Source: Psoroptes ovis (lineage: Eukaryota; Arthropoda; Arachnida; Sarcoptiformes; Psoroptidae). Taken from it: a stretch of DNA of 64,000 nt. Positions within the stretch are counted from its first letter, which is position 1. Every line of letters begins with the position of its first letter. The notes under the pieces are model-generated. The model worked only from the letters and a program-made list of their open reading frames with translations, was not told where the DNA came from and did not search any database. The position numbers and the translations under genes were made by a program. Shown piece after piece: positions 50,523 to 61,774 of this stretch. The stretch covers positions 1,116,001 through 1,180,000 of the forward strand of contig PQWQ01000002.1 in NCBI GenBank assembly GCA_002943765.1, given 5' to 3'.

Positions 50523-52839
50523 TAAAATTAAAAAAATAAAATCACTAATTCAACCAACACTAATTTCGATTGTATGTCCATAGATGTCAGATGAAACATT
50601 GAAGATCAGAAAAAAAATTTAAATTCAAAAAAAGCACAAAACATATTTCACAAAAAAAAAATGAAATACATTAAGCAGATTTGTCAAAAATCTACCCAAA
50701 AAAAGCCTGATTATGTCTATCTTCTTCACTCTTCTTCATTTTCAAATCAATTTAGTTACATCTTCGAGGATAAATACGAAATAAATAAATCTTCTTAGCC
50801 GTTTTTAAATCCATACTACTATCATATTATTATGATAAACGATCGTCAAAAAATGAATGAAAATGTGAATGAACCAAAGGGGAGAACAAAAACGAAAAAA
50901 ACAATTTCCGATTCAAATTAATCAAAATCATATGATCATTATTAATATTTAAATTTCTATTTGTTCTATTTTAAATTTCTATTTGATTTCATGTTATATT
51001 TGTTATATATTCATTCAAATTGTATTTTGTATTTTTGTAATAAACATTTTTCTAGTTCAATTTAATATATATCATTTTCAATAAAATCAGTATCACATCA
51101 ACCAAAATTACAGAAATGTCACAACAGTATTTCGATGAAATGAAATGAATCTTTCGCAATTCTTGAACGAAAGATTTTAGATTCTTTGGAATTTTCTTTT
51201 TTATTAAGAAAAAAAAAAGACTAATTTACATTTCTTAAGTTAAATTAAAAAAGAATAATAATTCACTGATCGTTGACATGATACGATTCAACACTGACAA
51301 ATGAAATTGATTGCAAAATTACTATTCTCATGTTGATTTGATTCGGACATATTGACCGAGTTTGTCGAATATTTCAAATATAAATTAGAATTTACGATTT
51401 CGGATTCGGAATTAATTATTTAAGAAATTTAAGGCATTTTTTCTGGTCAGATGACATTTTCAATGAATCTAAGGAAGGCTCAGTACAGTTTTCATCTAGA
51501 CTCTTCATGAAGAAAATTTTGCATTTCAATCGAAGAAATACATTCATCACTACAAAATATGGACATCTCATAATTTGTAACAAGTTTTTCTCAATCAAAC
51601 ATTGCAATTTCAATATGTAATATTTATATTAATAATCAAACATGATGCAAATCGCAAAATGAACCAACAAAATATAGGACATTTTTCGACATCATGATAC
51701 ACATGATGTCGAATGTATCGAATTAATTTTAATAATAATAATAATAATAACTACATTAATTCCTTAGTGTAATAACATTATCAACTTTTGACAACGAACA
51801 ACAAAACAACATATTGGTGGTGAATATTGTTGTTCATCAATGATGAGAAACAACAACAACAAAATCAATATTTCTTCTTTCTTTTTCGTTTTTTCAAATC
51901 GTATATGGACAGGATAATAATTCTTCAAATAATAATAATAATATTCGATAAGAATAATCGTACACATTGGACCAATTCTTGTGAATAGATATTCGACAAA
52001 ATTCGACAATCAAACATAAAAAACAAATGTCAAATGAACAATGTCATAAAAATTTATACATGAACTGGTTTATTGACAAACATTAATGGTCAAAGATATT
52101 TTTTTCTCTTTTTTTTTTTTTTTGATTAAAAAAGCCAATCAAAAAAGCTTTTTTGTAAGGGCTAAAAATATCAAATCTTATGGTCATTGGATTTCATATG
52201 TCAATTCGTATGATGATATTTGAAAAATACAGAAACGAAAAATGCACGAAATAATAATCACATTTACAATTAATTTCACCTTGATTGGTTTTATGTTATT
52301 TTTTATTATGTTTCTTTTATTTATTCATTCATTCATTCAATATTGTTGTAAATTGTTATCATAATTATCGAGAAAAATTATTTTTAGGCAATTTCAAGTG
52401 TTATTTTGTGTGTTTCCGCGTGAAAACAGAAATGCAATAGTTGAAATGATTTGTTAAATCAATTGTTCGATTTGTAAATATACGAAAATATGCATTAAAA
52501 TTACAAATTGAGAAATGGTTTTTTTTTGGGGGGAAATGGAAATGGAATACAATGGTGTGATCATTGAACAAACATATTGTCATTTTGTTCAGATTTTTCT
52601 CTTTTTTTTGTTCGTTCAAGTATTTTTATAGCTTTCCGTTTCGATAATTTTGTTTCGAAATATTATTATCAAAAATCATTTGTCGCAAAAGCATTTTTTG
52701 CAATAAATTTCTATTGGAAATGATATTTTATTTTCTGGGCACAATTTCTTCACGTTCAAATGATTCAGTTTGGTTCGGAAAAAATTTTCTTTTCAATTTC
52801 GCTCATCTTTTTCATCATCACAAATAAATTGAAATCAAA
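50523..52839. other. Intergenic between Tyw3 and the DRAM-like gene
   Basis: I see no gene here. The stretch has AT-rich DNA, an AAT run at about 51729-51751, a poly(T) run near 52108-52123 and a candidate distal poly(A) signal for Tyw3 near 51040. The region from about 52600 to 52839 probably includes the promoter and 5' UTR of the next gene. Confidence 0.6.
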
Positions 52840-53862
52840 ATGTCAAATTTTGAAGAAAAATTTTTGAAATTTTTCCAAAAAAATCATGTAAAAATATTCT
52901 CATCATTGATTATTATTCTTTTACCAATGTTTATTTGGTTACCATTATTATTCAATAAAAATTTACAAAATCAAATACGAGAGAAAAATTTTTCATTTGA
53001 AAATCATTTACATTTCAAATATTTTATACCATTTCATGGTGATACTGGCGGTAGCAATAATAATGATGATGATGCATCGTTTCCATTTTCAAATTTATTT
53101 TCAATTCTTTGCGATGCAATTGCTTTATTGTGTATGTTTTTATTATTTTCATTTCTTTTTTCAATGCGAGAAATTTTACTGAATTTATTATTCAATTCTT
53201 CAATTGAATTTTTTTTTCTTCTCTTTCAAACAGTGCTCATAAATGGATTCATACGCTATAAACAGGTGCGAATTCGTTTGAACAAATTCAATGGCAATAA
53301 CATTAGCAATAACAATAATAATAATAATGATAATGATAACGAAAATTTAAATGTTAATGATAATAATATTTTGAAATGGAAAAAAATTATTAAAAATTTA
53401 AATTTCTTATCATTAATATTAATATTAATAGCATCATTTAATGGTGCATTTTTAATGGGTAAATTTTCATTTAATCAAAATAATACAACATTCATTTTAC
53501 ATTCATTTGGTGGTTGTTTATTTTTCAATTCATTATATTTTTACATATTAATACAAATAATTTTAATCATAAAATTTCATAAAAATGGCAAATTTCCTTC
53601 ATCAATAATAATCATTTCGATAATGATTACTGCGTTAGCATCAATTTTTATAATTTTATTTTCAACATTTTCATTATTATCATTATTATTAATTGATAAT
53701 ATTGAAATATATCGTAACATTCAAAATCGTTATTTACAATCAATGAATAATATCGATTATTATTGGTATAATCAAATTGCATCAATTAATGAATGGTTAT
53801 TTCTACATACGCTAATATTATTTTATATTATAATGTTTATTGATTCTGTAAAATATGTTTGA
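52840..53862 (+). CDS. DRAM/Frag1/Sfk1-like multi-pass membrane protein
   Basis: A single exon encodes 340 residues with six or seven hydrophobic spans (about 20-40, 84-107, 124-140, 188-210, 222-246, 251-283 and 313-336). Similarity to the Frag1/DRAM/Sfk1 family is suggested by the fourth and fifth spans: ASFNGAFLMGKFSFNQ, then H-S-F-G-G-C-L-F-F, resembling the family's conserved N-F-Q and H-x-x-G-A motifs. EWLFLHTLILFY near the C-terminus resembles the last family helix. DRAM proteins act in lysosomes and autophagy; Sfk1 acts at the plasma membrane. An Asn-rich hydrophilic loop (about 152-175) sits between spans 3 and 4. AATAAA lies at 53930-53935, 68 nt after the stop. Family assignment is moderate; a membrane protein is certain. 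Confidence 0.55.
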   Translation: MSNFEEKFLKFFQKNHVKIFSSLIIILLPMFIWLPLLFNKNLQNQIREKNFSFENHLHFKYFIPFHGDTGGSNNNDDDASFPFSNLFSILCDAIALLCMFLLFSFLFSMREILLNLLFNSSIEFFFLLFQTVLINGFIRYKQVRIRLNKFNGNNISNNNNNNNDNDNENLNVNDNNILKWKKIIKNLNFLSLILILIASFNGAFLMGKFSFNQNNTTFILHSFGGCLFFNSLYFYILIQIILIIKFHKNGKFPSSIIIISIMITALASIFIILFSTFSLLSLLLIDNIEIYRNIQNRYLQSMNNIDYYWYNQIASINEWLFLHTLILFYIIMFIDSVKYV

Positions 53863-55170
53863 TTTGAAATCAGAATTCGAAAAAAAAATCTTTCAAATGC
53901 AATCATATTTGTGGAAATATGGTAAATACAATAAATAAATTTCAAAAATACTTTCATTTCAAACTTCCATAAGCCATTTATCATCAATTCATATCAAATC
54001 GTAATAAAAATAATAATGACGATTCTATTTATATCATATTTTTATCGCCAAAATCAGTCTCAAACCAACAAAAAATAGGCGACGATTAAATGATGATTAT
54101 CCATACGTTGCCATTTATTTCATTATTGTAATAATTACATTCATATCTCTCTCTGGCTATGTCTCTCTATCTGGCAAATCTTGTAATAAACAGCTGCAAT
54201 AATTCATTTTCGATACAAATACAAATACACGCACACACACAGACACAGACACATACGCACACCAGATCATTGATACAATCAAATAAATAAAAGATTTAAT
54301 AAAATTAATCGAATGAAACACAACGATTGTCAATACAAAATAATGAAAATAAATAAATAAATTTAATTCATTTTCAAAATTCTTTTGTCGGATTTTCATC
54401 GATTCATATGTTGGCGTGTGACTTTTATTCGATTTCATATTCATTTTGTTAATTCATTTTTTTCGATTATCAAAATATTTGTACGAAATGTTCAAATAAC
54501 AACGACGACGACGACGACAAAGAAAACCGATCAAAATATGAGAAATCAAATATTTGTAACAACAAACAATAACAATGAATGGATATGTCGATTAATATTT
54601 TTTGAAATTTTGCAAATTTTTTTTTCATTTCAATGAAAATCTGTCATTTTTCGAACAAAAACCCGAAATTTTTTGAATTTTCTGCTGTCAAATTTTTTTT
54701 TTCAATAAAATTTAACAAGAAAAATGCACAAATAATATCAATAATAATTGCCATCATCATCAAAGAATGAAAAAATATCAAATTTTTCTTTTGAATATTC
54801 GCTCAGTAAAAACATGCAGTGAAATATGCATGAGCAAACAATTGTCCACATGAATGTTTAACAAACGAAGAAAAAAAAATGTCTAAAAATAGACAATCGT
54901 TCGTCGTTATTATTATTTCTATGATTATTTTCAGATCATTTCATTGTTGTTGTGCAGTATCATCATTATTTTTATTTTATTTTTTTTTTTCGTCGAAAAT
55001 AGAAGAAAAAACATTGTCAAAATATTATTATTTTTTGCCAGTATTACAATGTATCTATCCGTTGTTACGATTTTAAAATAAGAGAAAAATAACAGAAAAT
55101 AAGTAGGAACAAGCAAAAATAAAATGAAGAAACAAATCTTAAGATTATGAATTTTAAGAAGATAATAATT
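53863..55170. other. Intergenic left of the BEL element
   Basis: Apart from the poly(A) signal of the upstream gene at 53930-53935, I find only CA-type runs near 54229-54262 and a CGA repeat near 54506-54520. Short open frames are low-complexity. The stretch ends at the target-site duplication of the LTR element. Confidence 0.6.
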
Positions 55171-55176
55171 GATCAT

Positions 55177-55558
55177 TGTAATGAAAACGACTGGTTTTTC
55201 ATTAAAGGTTCCGAATCAATCCAAAACATCAATTTTAAATCAATTAATCAATTCAAAACCATCAATAACTATCAATTTTATTATTGCTAAATTTATAAAA
55301 AGGATTACAAATTATTCAAGCATTATTACAAAAAATGGAAAAGCTTACAATCATTTGTTGTTCTACATTAATTAAAACTATTCAAACTATTACAATCAAT
55401 TTTTAACTTAATTCTTTAATTTTTTTGTGGACGGTTGTTAATCGAACTTTTTGACATGTGCTTTTTACAACCGTTTTTTCTAGAACTTTTTCTATGGAAT
55501 TTTAATCGTGAAATTCATAAAGAACGTAACCAATTTTTTAACTTAAATTTTCACAACA
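55177..55558 (-). repeat. LTR, 3' copy relative to the coding strand
   Basis: This direct copy of 58369-58750 starts TGTAATGAAAACG and ends TTCACAACA on the plus strand. Read on the element's coding strand it contains TATAAA within TTTTTATAAATT (about 55291-55300) and AATAAA (55277-55282). A short inverted pair ACGGTTGT / ACAACCGT lies in its right part. The internal reading frame ends 16 bases inside this LTR (stop 55543-55545). Confidence 0.95.
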
Positions 55559-58227
55559 TTCTCGGGCCGAGGAACAATTAGATATCTTCTGATTAATTTA
55601 TTATATTCACAATCGTTTTTCTTGATCTTAACTGGAGCAAATTCATTATTATTAAACTTGTTCTTGTATGAATTGTCATCGTAAACTATTGGTGCTCTTG
55701 ATTTGTCAATATTCATTCCATGTTGTATATGTTCATGACTTTTATCCAAATTAAAGCTAGAATCCACATTAGGATGTTGATATTCTTCAAATTTTGTTAT
55801 TTCAGATGAATTTTTAGGATGTTCAAATTTTTCTTGATTGATTGATGATTGTCGGGTATTAATGGTGCTAACTTCAAATGCACAATTAGGACTTTTGTTT
55901 ATTTTGACTTGAAACATTCTGCTTATGCGATCATATTCATCTTTTGATTCATTGATATTTGTTGATTTTGTGTTCTTCATTTTTTGACTGAAATCAAAAT
56001 TTGACTCTTGATGTTCAACTAATTGTGGCTTTGAAATATTTCGAGGTTGACTAAGCTGTTCTGAATAATTTGATTCTTGACTGGTGTTTATGATACTGAC
56101 TTCAAATTTTGAAGTACGATTATTATTTTTTGATTCGTCGATGGCAATCGGTTTAATGCTAATATCTGTCGAGTCGGTTTTGTCATGATTAATACTAGTA
56201 ATGTTTTGATTGCTAATGCTTTCTTCAGCTTTAGGATTCAAACAATGTTCTTCGATACATTTCAAATCTGAATTCTTAAAAGTTGAGCTTACAATTTTTA
56301 CTTTGCCAAACACAGTGTTAAAATATAATACTTTCGGTCTTGGACTAAAGAATTTGTATTTATAATCAGTACCAATGATTATCAATTTTTGATTTGAATC
56401 AAATATTCTAGCCATTAATTCACAACTGGTTGAATCTTTTGTGAACTTAATATTGATACCACGATCTATAGTCTGTTTTAAAGAAGTATCCACTGGAGTA
56501 ATGATTTCTATTGCTGATGTTGGGAATGTTGGTTCATCACTAATTAAACAAGAACTTATTAAGCTAGCTTTTGAGCCGGAATCAAGCAAAATTTCTACTT
56601 CTTCTTCTTTGTATTCACCAATCAGAACTGGACGATCTGAATTTTGAATGCCTATTATTTTTATTTCAATTGGATTATTTTCAACGTTGGAAATTGCTGC
56701 GACTTGATTTGTAGCTACTTCTTTTATATCAAAGGCTGAAATGAATGCGCTTTGATTGGTTACTGATTCAGTATTTGTATTGATGGAACTGGCATTTGGA
56801 TAATTTGCTGATACTTGGTTCGGTGCTGCTGTTACTGATGAATGAACATCTCTTATGCTTGCGGATGTGATTGCTGCTGTATTATTTGTTGCTGCCGATG
56901 CTTCGTTGTGAATTTCTCTTGGTGGTGTTGGAGCTGATCGATTGTTTGTCGGACTCATTCTTAGTACAGCTTCGTGAAGACAAGATGAATGACCATAGCT
57001 ACAAATTGAACACACAATGTTTGATCTACAGTCACGTGCCCAATGACCTGGTTTGATACATTTAGTGCATAATCTGTTTTGTCTGATTTTAGTTACGATC
57101 CAATCTGGATTGCTCAAATGTGGACAATTTATTGATTGATGTTCTTGATCACAAAAATTGCATCGAATTCTGCTGTTGTTGTTTATCATGTTGATTGATG
57201 CACGGCGAATTTCTGTCGCTGGTGGTCTTGCTTCTGTTTGTTGTGGTCGTTTTCTAGCGAATCTTTCAGCTTCATCGTACATTTCTTGTATTTTTTCGAT
57301 CGCATCTCTAAATGATTTTGATTTACCACTTATTTCGCGGTTACCGCGGTAATAGAATTTTTCAGCAATTGAATCGATCATTGTACCTTCTGTCATTTTA
57401 TTTATGTTGTCCAAGCTTTCGATTGCACCGAGGACTGCTTCGCCTGCTAACTTGACCGATCTTAATCCAACGATATCATTTTCATTTCTAACTTGTGGAC
57501 ATTTGGATAGCTCATGTCTACATTCATTCAGAAATTTTTCTTCATCTTCATATTCTTGTTCCAATTTATTCCACAATTCATTCAAAGATGCGTTGGAATT
57601 AAGTAATCGCATTACTTTACGTTTAGATACTTCGTCAAGTGATTGGACCAGGAAATTCTTTGCTCGAATTTCGCTTATGTTGCTGTTGTTGATCATGGGC
57701 TTGGCAAGATTCTTGAATGTATACCAATCTATATATTTACCGGAGAATTTTGGAATTTCATTTATGTTGATGACTTGGTTGATGGATTCAGATGATCTTA
57801 TTTCTTGTTGATTCGATGTTACGCTGTGACTTGCTTCTTGTACTGGCTGATGACTTGCCACTGGTGGATTTTGTTCAACATTTGTGTTATTATCATTTGT
57901 TTGATTCAAATTATTATTAATTCCATTTGTTTGATTGGTATTATCATTATTTTCATCATCAGGATTGACACTGTCTTCTTTTGTTTTAGCTTTAATAAAT
58001 TTATCTATTTTTTCTTTATAATAATCCATTTTCATTTCATTTTCTAAAGAAATTTCTTCATCACTGGCGATATATAAATCCAATAATTGATCATTCAATT
58101 CCAACATCTTTGTCTTTAGATCTTGCGCTTTTTCTAATTCAAAATTGTTGTTAATGCCTTTTGTAATATTTCTTCTTATTATTCTTAATTGCTTTTTGAC
58201 TTCTTCCATTTTTGGATTTTTGATCAA
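55543..58227 (-). CDS. BEL/Pao gag-protease polyprotein
   Basis: This single open frame encodes 894 residues with no internal stop. Residues about 150-330 resemble the BEL/Pao gag region (IPKFSGKYIDWYTFKNLAKP, LNELWNKLEQEYEDEEKF). Next come zinc knuckles of BEL type: CNFCDQEHQSINCP and then CTKCIKPGHWARDC and CSICSYGH (about 356-412). An aspartic protease core, EEVEILLDSGSKASLIS, is near 545. The remaining 300 residues are Asn/Ser/Glu-rich and carry two related stretches, FEVSIINTSQES and FEVSTINTRQSS, suggesting an internal duplication. The end, VPRPENVVKI, enters the LTR. A complete element would continue into reverse transcriptase and integrase; none is here. The intact frame suggests that Gag is made. 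Confidence 0.9.
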   Translation of the reverse strand: MIKNPKMEEVKKQLRIIRRNITKGINNNFELEKAQDLKTKMLELNDQLLDLYIASDEEISLENEMKMDYYKEKIDKFIKAKTKEDSVNPDDENNDNTNQTNGINNNLNQTNDNNTNVEQNPPVASHQPVQEASHSVTSNQQEIRSSESINQVININEIPKFSGKYIDWYTFKNLAKPMINNSNISEIRAKNFLVQSLDEVSKRKVMRLLNSNASLNELWNKLEQEYEDEEKFLNECRHELSKCPQVRNENDIVGLRSVKLAGEAVLGAIESLDNINKMTEGTMIDSIAEKFYYRGNREISGKSKSFRDAIEKIQEMYDEAERFARKRPQQTEARPPATEIRRASINMINNNSRIRCNFCDQEHQSINCPHLSNPDWIVTKIRQNRLCTKCIKPGHWARDCRSNIVCSICSYGHSSCLHEAVLRMSPTNNRSAPTPPREIHNEASAATNNTAAITSASIRDVHSSVTAAPNQVSANYPNASSINTNTESVTNQSAFISAFDIKEVATNQVAAISNVENNPIEIKIIGIQNSDRPVLIGEYKEEEVEILLDSGSKASLISSCLISDEPTFPTSAIEIITPVDTSLKQTIDRGINIKFTKDSTSCELMARIFDSNQKLIIIGTDYKYKFFSPRPKVLYFNTVFGKVKIVSSTFKNSDLKCIEEHCLNPKAEESISNQNITSINHDKTDSTDISIKPIAIDESKNNNRTSKFEVSIINTSQESNYSEQLSQPRNISKPQLVEHQESNFDFSQKMKNTKSTNINESKDEYDRISRMFQVKINKSPNCAFEVSTINTRQSSINQEKFEHPKNSSEITKFEEYQHPNVDSSFNLDKSHEHIQHGMNIDKSRAPIVYDDNSYKNKFNNNEFAPVKIKKNDCEYNKLIRRYLIVPRPENVVKI

Positions 58228-58368
58228 ATTATGTTCTTGTCAATGATAAATTTTAACTTATTGAAATTTCGACTTTAAATTCTTGATTGATTTTCTTTAC
58301 TTGTTGCTGACTTCGTGAAAAATTTGTTCTTATCTTCTTATACTTGCAAATGATTCAATAATAAAAAT

Positions 58369-58750
58369 TGTAATGAAAACGACTGGTTTTTCATTAAAGG
58401 TTCCGAATCAATCCAAAACATCAATTTTAAATCAATTAATCAATTCAAAACCATCAATAACTATCAATTTTATTATTGCTAAATTTATAAAAAGGATTAC
58501 AAATTATTCAAGCATTATTACAAAAAATGGAAAAGCTTACAATCATTTGTTGTTCTACATTAATTAAAACTATTCAAACTATTACAATCAATTTTTAACT
58601 TAATTCTTTAATTTTTTTGTGGACGGTTGTTAATCGAACTTTTTGACATGTGCTTTTTACAACCGTTTTTTCTAGAACTTTTTCTATGGAATTTTAATCG
58701 TGAAATTCATAAAGAACGTAACCAATTTTTTAACTTAAATTTTCACAACA
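58369..58750 (-). repeat. LTR, 5' copy relative to the coding strand
   Basis: This is the second copy of the 382-bp LTR, same orientation, with no difference visible from 55177-55558. It lies upstream of the gag frame on the minus strand and would supply promoter function; its TATA-like TTTTTATAAATT is present. An untranslated leader of 141 nt (58228-58368) separates it from the gag start codon. Confidence 0.95.
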
Positions 58751-58756
58751 GATCAT

Positions 58757-61700
58757 CATCATCATCATCATCATCAATATGCATCAATTTGATTTTATTT
58801 CTTTTGTTTCATTTCGATGAATTATGAACTCATTCAATAAATCTATGATGACGATGATGATTATATAGTAATAATGATGATGATAAGTACATATTTCTGA
58901 CAAAAGGATTTTCTTTTGTTTCAATTGTTGGAAAAATTTGTACTAAAATTAAATTTTTTTTCATAAAAAATTATTCTTATCGATTTCAAATAAAACGAGA
59001 CATATCAATGGAATTGAATATTGTAATAAATTACGTGAAGGCAAAATATCAATAAATGCAATGCCGTGAAGCCAACTTTTATTATGGCAATTTTATCGGT
59101 TTTTGTTTGGTTTCCTTCATTTGTAACATCGGAAAAAGGATTTAAATGGTTACATGTCAACGTTTTATAATATTCGATATTACGAGGAGAAGAAAAAACA
59201 GAAAATCATAATGAGATGGGTGAAAAAATTTCAATCAATCATTGAAAAGAGTTAAATTTAATAGAAAGCAGGAGGAGGAGGAGAAGATAACCGGAAATTT
59301 TTTTTCATCGAATTTTGCATCATTTATTTAATAAATATTCATCATTATTAATGATTATTGAAAACAATTTTTCATTGATTAGCATTGAACATGAATGATA
59401 AAAACAAGAGCAGGAAAAATACATGGAAAAAATACAAAATTTACATATTTTCTGCAACAACAAAAAAAAATTAAAGATTCACTTGGCTGATCATCATCAT
59501 TCATGAAATGATGGTAAAATAATAATAATGAATTATTATTAACGTTATTATAATAATATTATTATTTACCTCCGATACAATAAATGAAGAATGGCAGAAT
59601 GGCAAAAATGAAAAATCATAAATGAACTTTCGAAAATAATAATAAATAAATTTATTTTTTTTTTTTTTCAATGAAGGTTTTTGAATCAAGGTTTTCAATG
59701 TGAGTAAATTTTTCTTTTACGAATGGAAACATTTCAAAACAAAAAAATGGAAAATAAAAAAAGTTGATCCAATGATCAACTTGTCATTTGCTTTTTCGTT
59801 GTTAATTCTGTCATTCTGTTTTAAATTTTTACTCCGAAATTCCAATTTCAAATTCAAATCCAATTTTCTTTCTGTATTCGACTGTCGAAATTAGCATCAA
59901 ATCACATGTGAAAACAAAGCCAAATATAAAGGATTATCATTTCAATTTTTTTCTGAATTTTTAATCAAAGAAATCATGGGAAAAAACAGAGTTTACTCCG
60001 TTTATGGTAAACATTTGTGTGTTCAAATGTACCAAACATTATTATTAGTCATTTGCAGCCGAAATTGATCATTTCAAAAAATGAAATTGACAAGTTTCAA
60101 TCATCTAACGATTATTGATTATTGATTGTAAATCGATTCATTCATAAAATTTCAGAGACACCTAAGTCTTAAAATCATTTTCAATCTTTCAATAAAGAAT
60201 AATTATCACCAAAACACAATCGAATGAAATGTTATAATGTTCATTTTTCAATCATACGCAAGTCTAACAATAATAGTATTATCATTATTGATATAATTGT
60301 TGTTTTGAAATATGCAAAGTACAATGTATGCAACGAATTTTTTTTAGCTTTGATCATTTTTTTTCACTATAGATATGACGCCCCTTAGACGAAAAAAAAA
60401 ATTTCGAAAAAAGGCGCCTGTCCATTTGGAATATTTGATGCAAAGAACAGTACCCAAAAACTGTGTACTGTAAACGAAAGGTGATCGAATTTAGGTGAAA
60501 TCAAGAGAAGAAAAAAAGCAAGGCTATGAAATAAATGTGACCGAAATATTCATGAATTCTCGATAGTTATGATTTGTTCGACAATCAATAAAGATCGTTT
60601 GTTCTTTTTTTTGTTGTTTCTTCAATCGAAAAGAATAGAAACATCATAATAAATTCATGAATAATATTTTACGAATTTATCATTATTATGATATGTGCTA
60701 CATTCATACAATTCAATTGCAAATGTTTCTTTTTTTATGTGAGAATGAAACCAACTGTGGATTAGCATCGATTAATCAAAATAATAATATTATCAATGAT
60801 AATTCATTGATTCATTCGAAAAATCAGACAAATTTCATTATAAATCTTGTACATTGATCGCACCAAACAACAACAAAAAATTCAAGTAAGTTGTCGAATA
60901 TGAAAAATTAATCTGATAATTTATTATTAGCAATTTCAAAAGTAAAAACTTTGACCAAACATAAATTATATTTTCGATCAATTTCATTTTAATTCATTTG
61001 ATTCAATGGAAACGAATAATACACCAGAATCGGTTAATCGAATGAGCATTAATGCTTTCGTAGTCAGAAATAGTATCGTTTCGATCTTGCAAATTTTTTT
61101 TTTCAACAAGATCGACTTAAGAGATCATTTTAACTTCGAGATCAATGATTTTTCAAAAAGTTTTCAAAATAAACTTTGAAACAAAAAAATTCAATTGAAG
61201 CATGGTAAAATCAAATGAAAATCAAATTTCTTTTCATGACCGTAATCAATTGATTTGATCTTTGATTTTGTTCCATTTTTCTTTTCTTTTTTTTCGCTTC
61301 AATAATATCAATCATAAATAGTTTATTTATAGTTTTGACATTCTATCTTTGTCTCACTTTTAGGCTAAAAATGTCAATGTATTTCATAAAAATTCTAAAA
61401 ATGAAAATTGCTAAAAAAAATATCAGAATTTTTTTTTCATTTTGTTTCGAAATTTATTGAAAATCAATAAAACTTGAAAAATGAAATGAAATTTAATTTC
61501 ACATGATATTAAATTGATCTAAAACTACGCAACGATTCTTTATGAAATTGAAGAAAAAATTTCGAAATTTTTAATTCAATTTTAATTATTTTTTTTTCTT
61601 TTTTCATTTTAGAAGAAATTTCATTCATTCTTTAATTTAATAAAGGAAAAGAATGCAATCGGAGTATAAAAACGAATGTGTTTAGAATTTTCAAGTATTT

Positions 61701-61774
61701 TGTTTTAGAATTTTTTCTTTGATTAAAACTACCACGCTGAACTCAAACATTTAAAAATTTGATTTTACAAGTAA
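58757..61774. other. Intergenic right of the BEL element
   Basis: About 3 kb with no supported gene. It begins with the rest of the ATC microsatellite that received the element. It has a GC-richer spot near 60376-60423 (GACGCCCC, GGCGCC) and otherwise AT-rich sequence. The promoter of the next gene should be in its last few hundred bases. Confidence 0.6.

Larger units (their letters stand above)
55171..58756 (-). mobile_element. Non-autonomous BEL/Pao-type LTR retrotransposon
   Basis: The element lies between two copies of GATCAT (55171-55176 and 58751-58756), a 6-bp target duplication in a GATCATCATC microsatellite. Its LTRs, 55177-55558 and 58369-58750, are 382 bp each and look identical by eye. 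They begin TGT and end ACA. The internal region (55559-58368, 2,810 bp) contains one minus-strand reading frame with gag, zinc knuckles and protease. No reverse transcriptase, RNase H or integrase motifs occur, so it must have moved with help from a complete relative. Identical LTRs imply a recent insertion. I see no polypurine tract or TGG-type tRNA primer site at the LTR edges. Confidence 0.93.

Noticed and set aside
54157..54636. Overlapping frames on both strands left of the BEL element
   Set aside because: Built on CA and CGA repeats with no recognisable protein features.
55177..55375. Short plus-strand frame, present again at 58373-58567
   Set aside because: It is the LTR sequence itself, repeated in both copies, on the strand opposite to gag.
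55400..55490. LTR inverted pair ACGGTTGT / ACAACCGT as a terminator
   Set aside because: The stem is only 8 bp with a loop of about 30 nt; nothing ties it to termination in a eukaryotic LTR.
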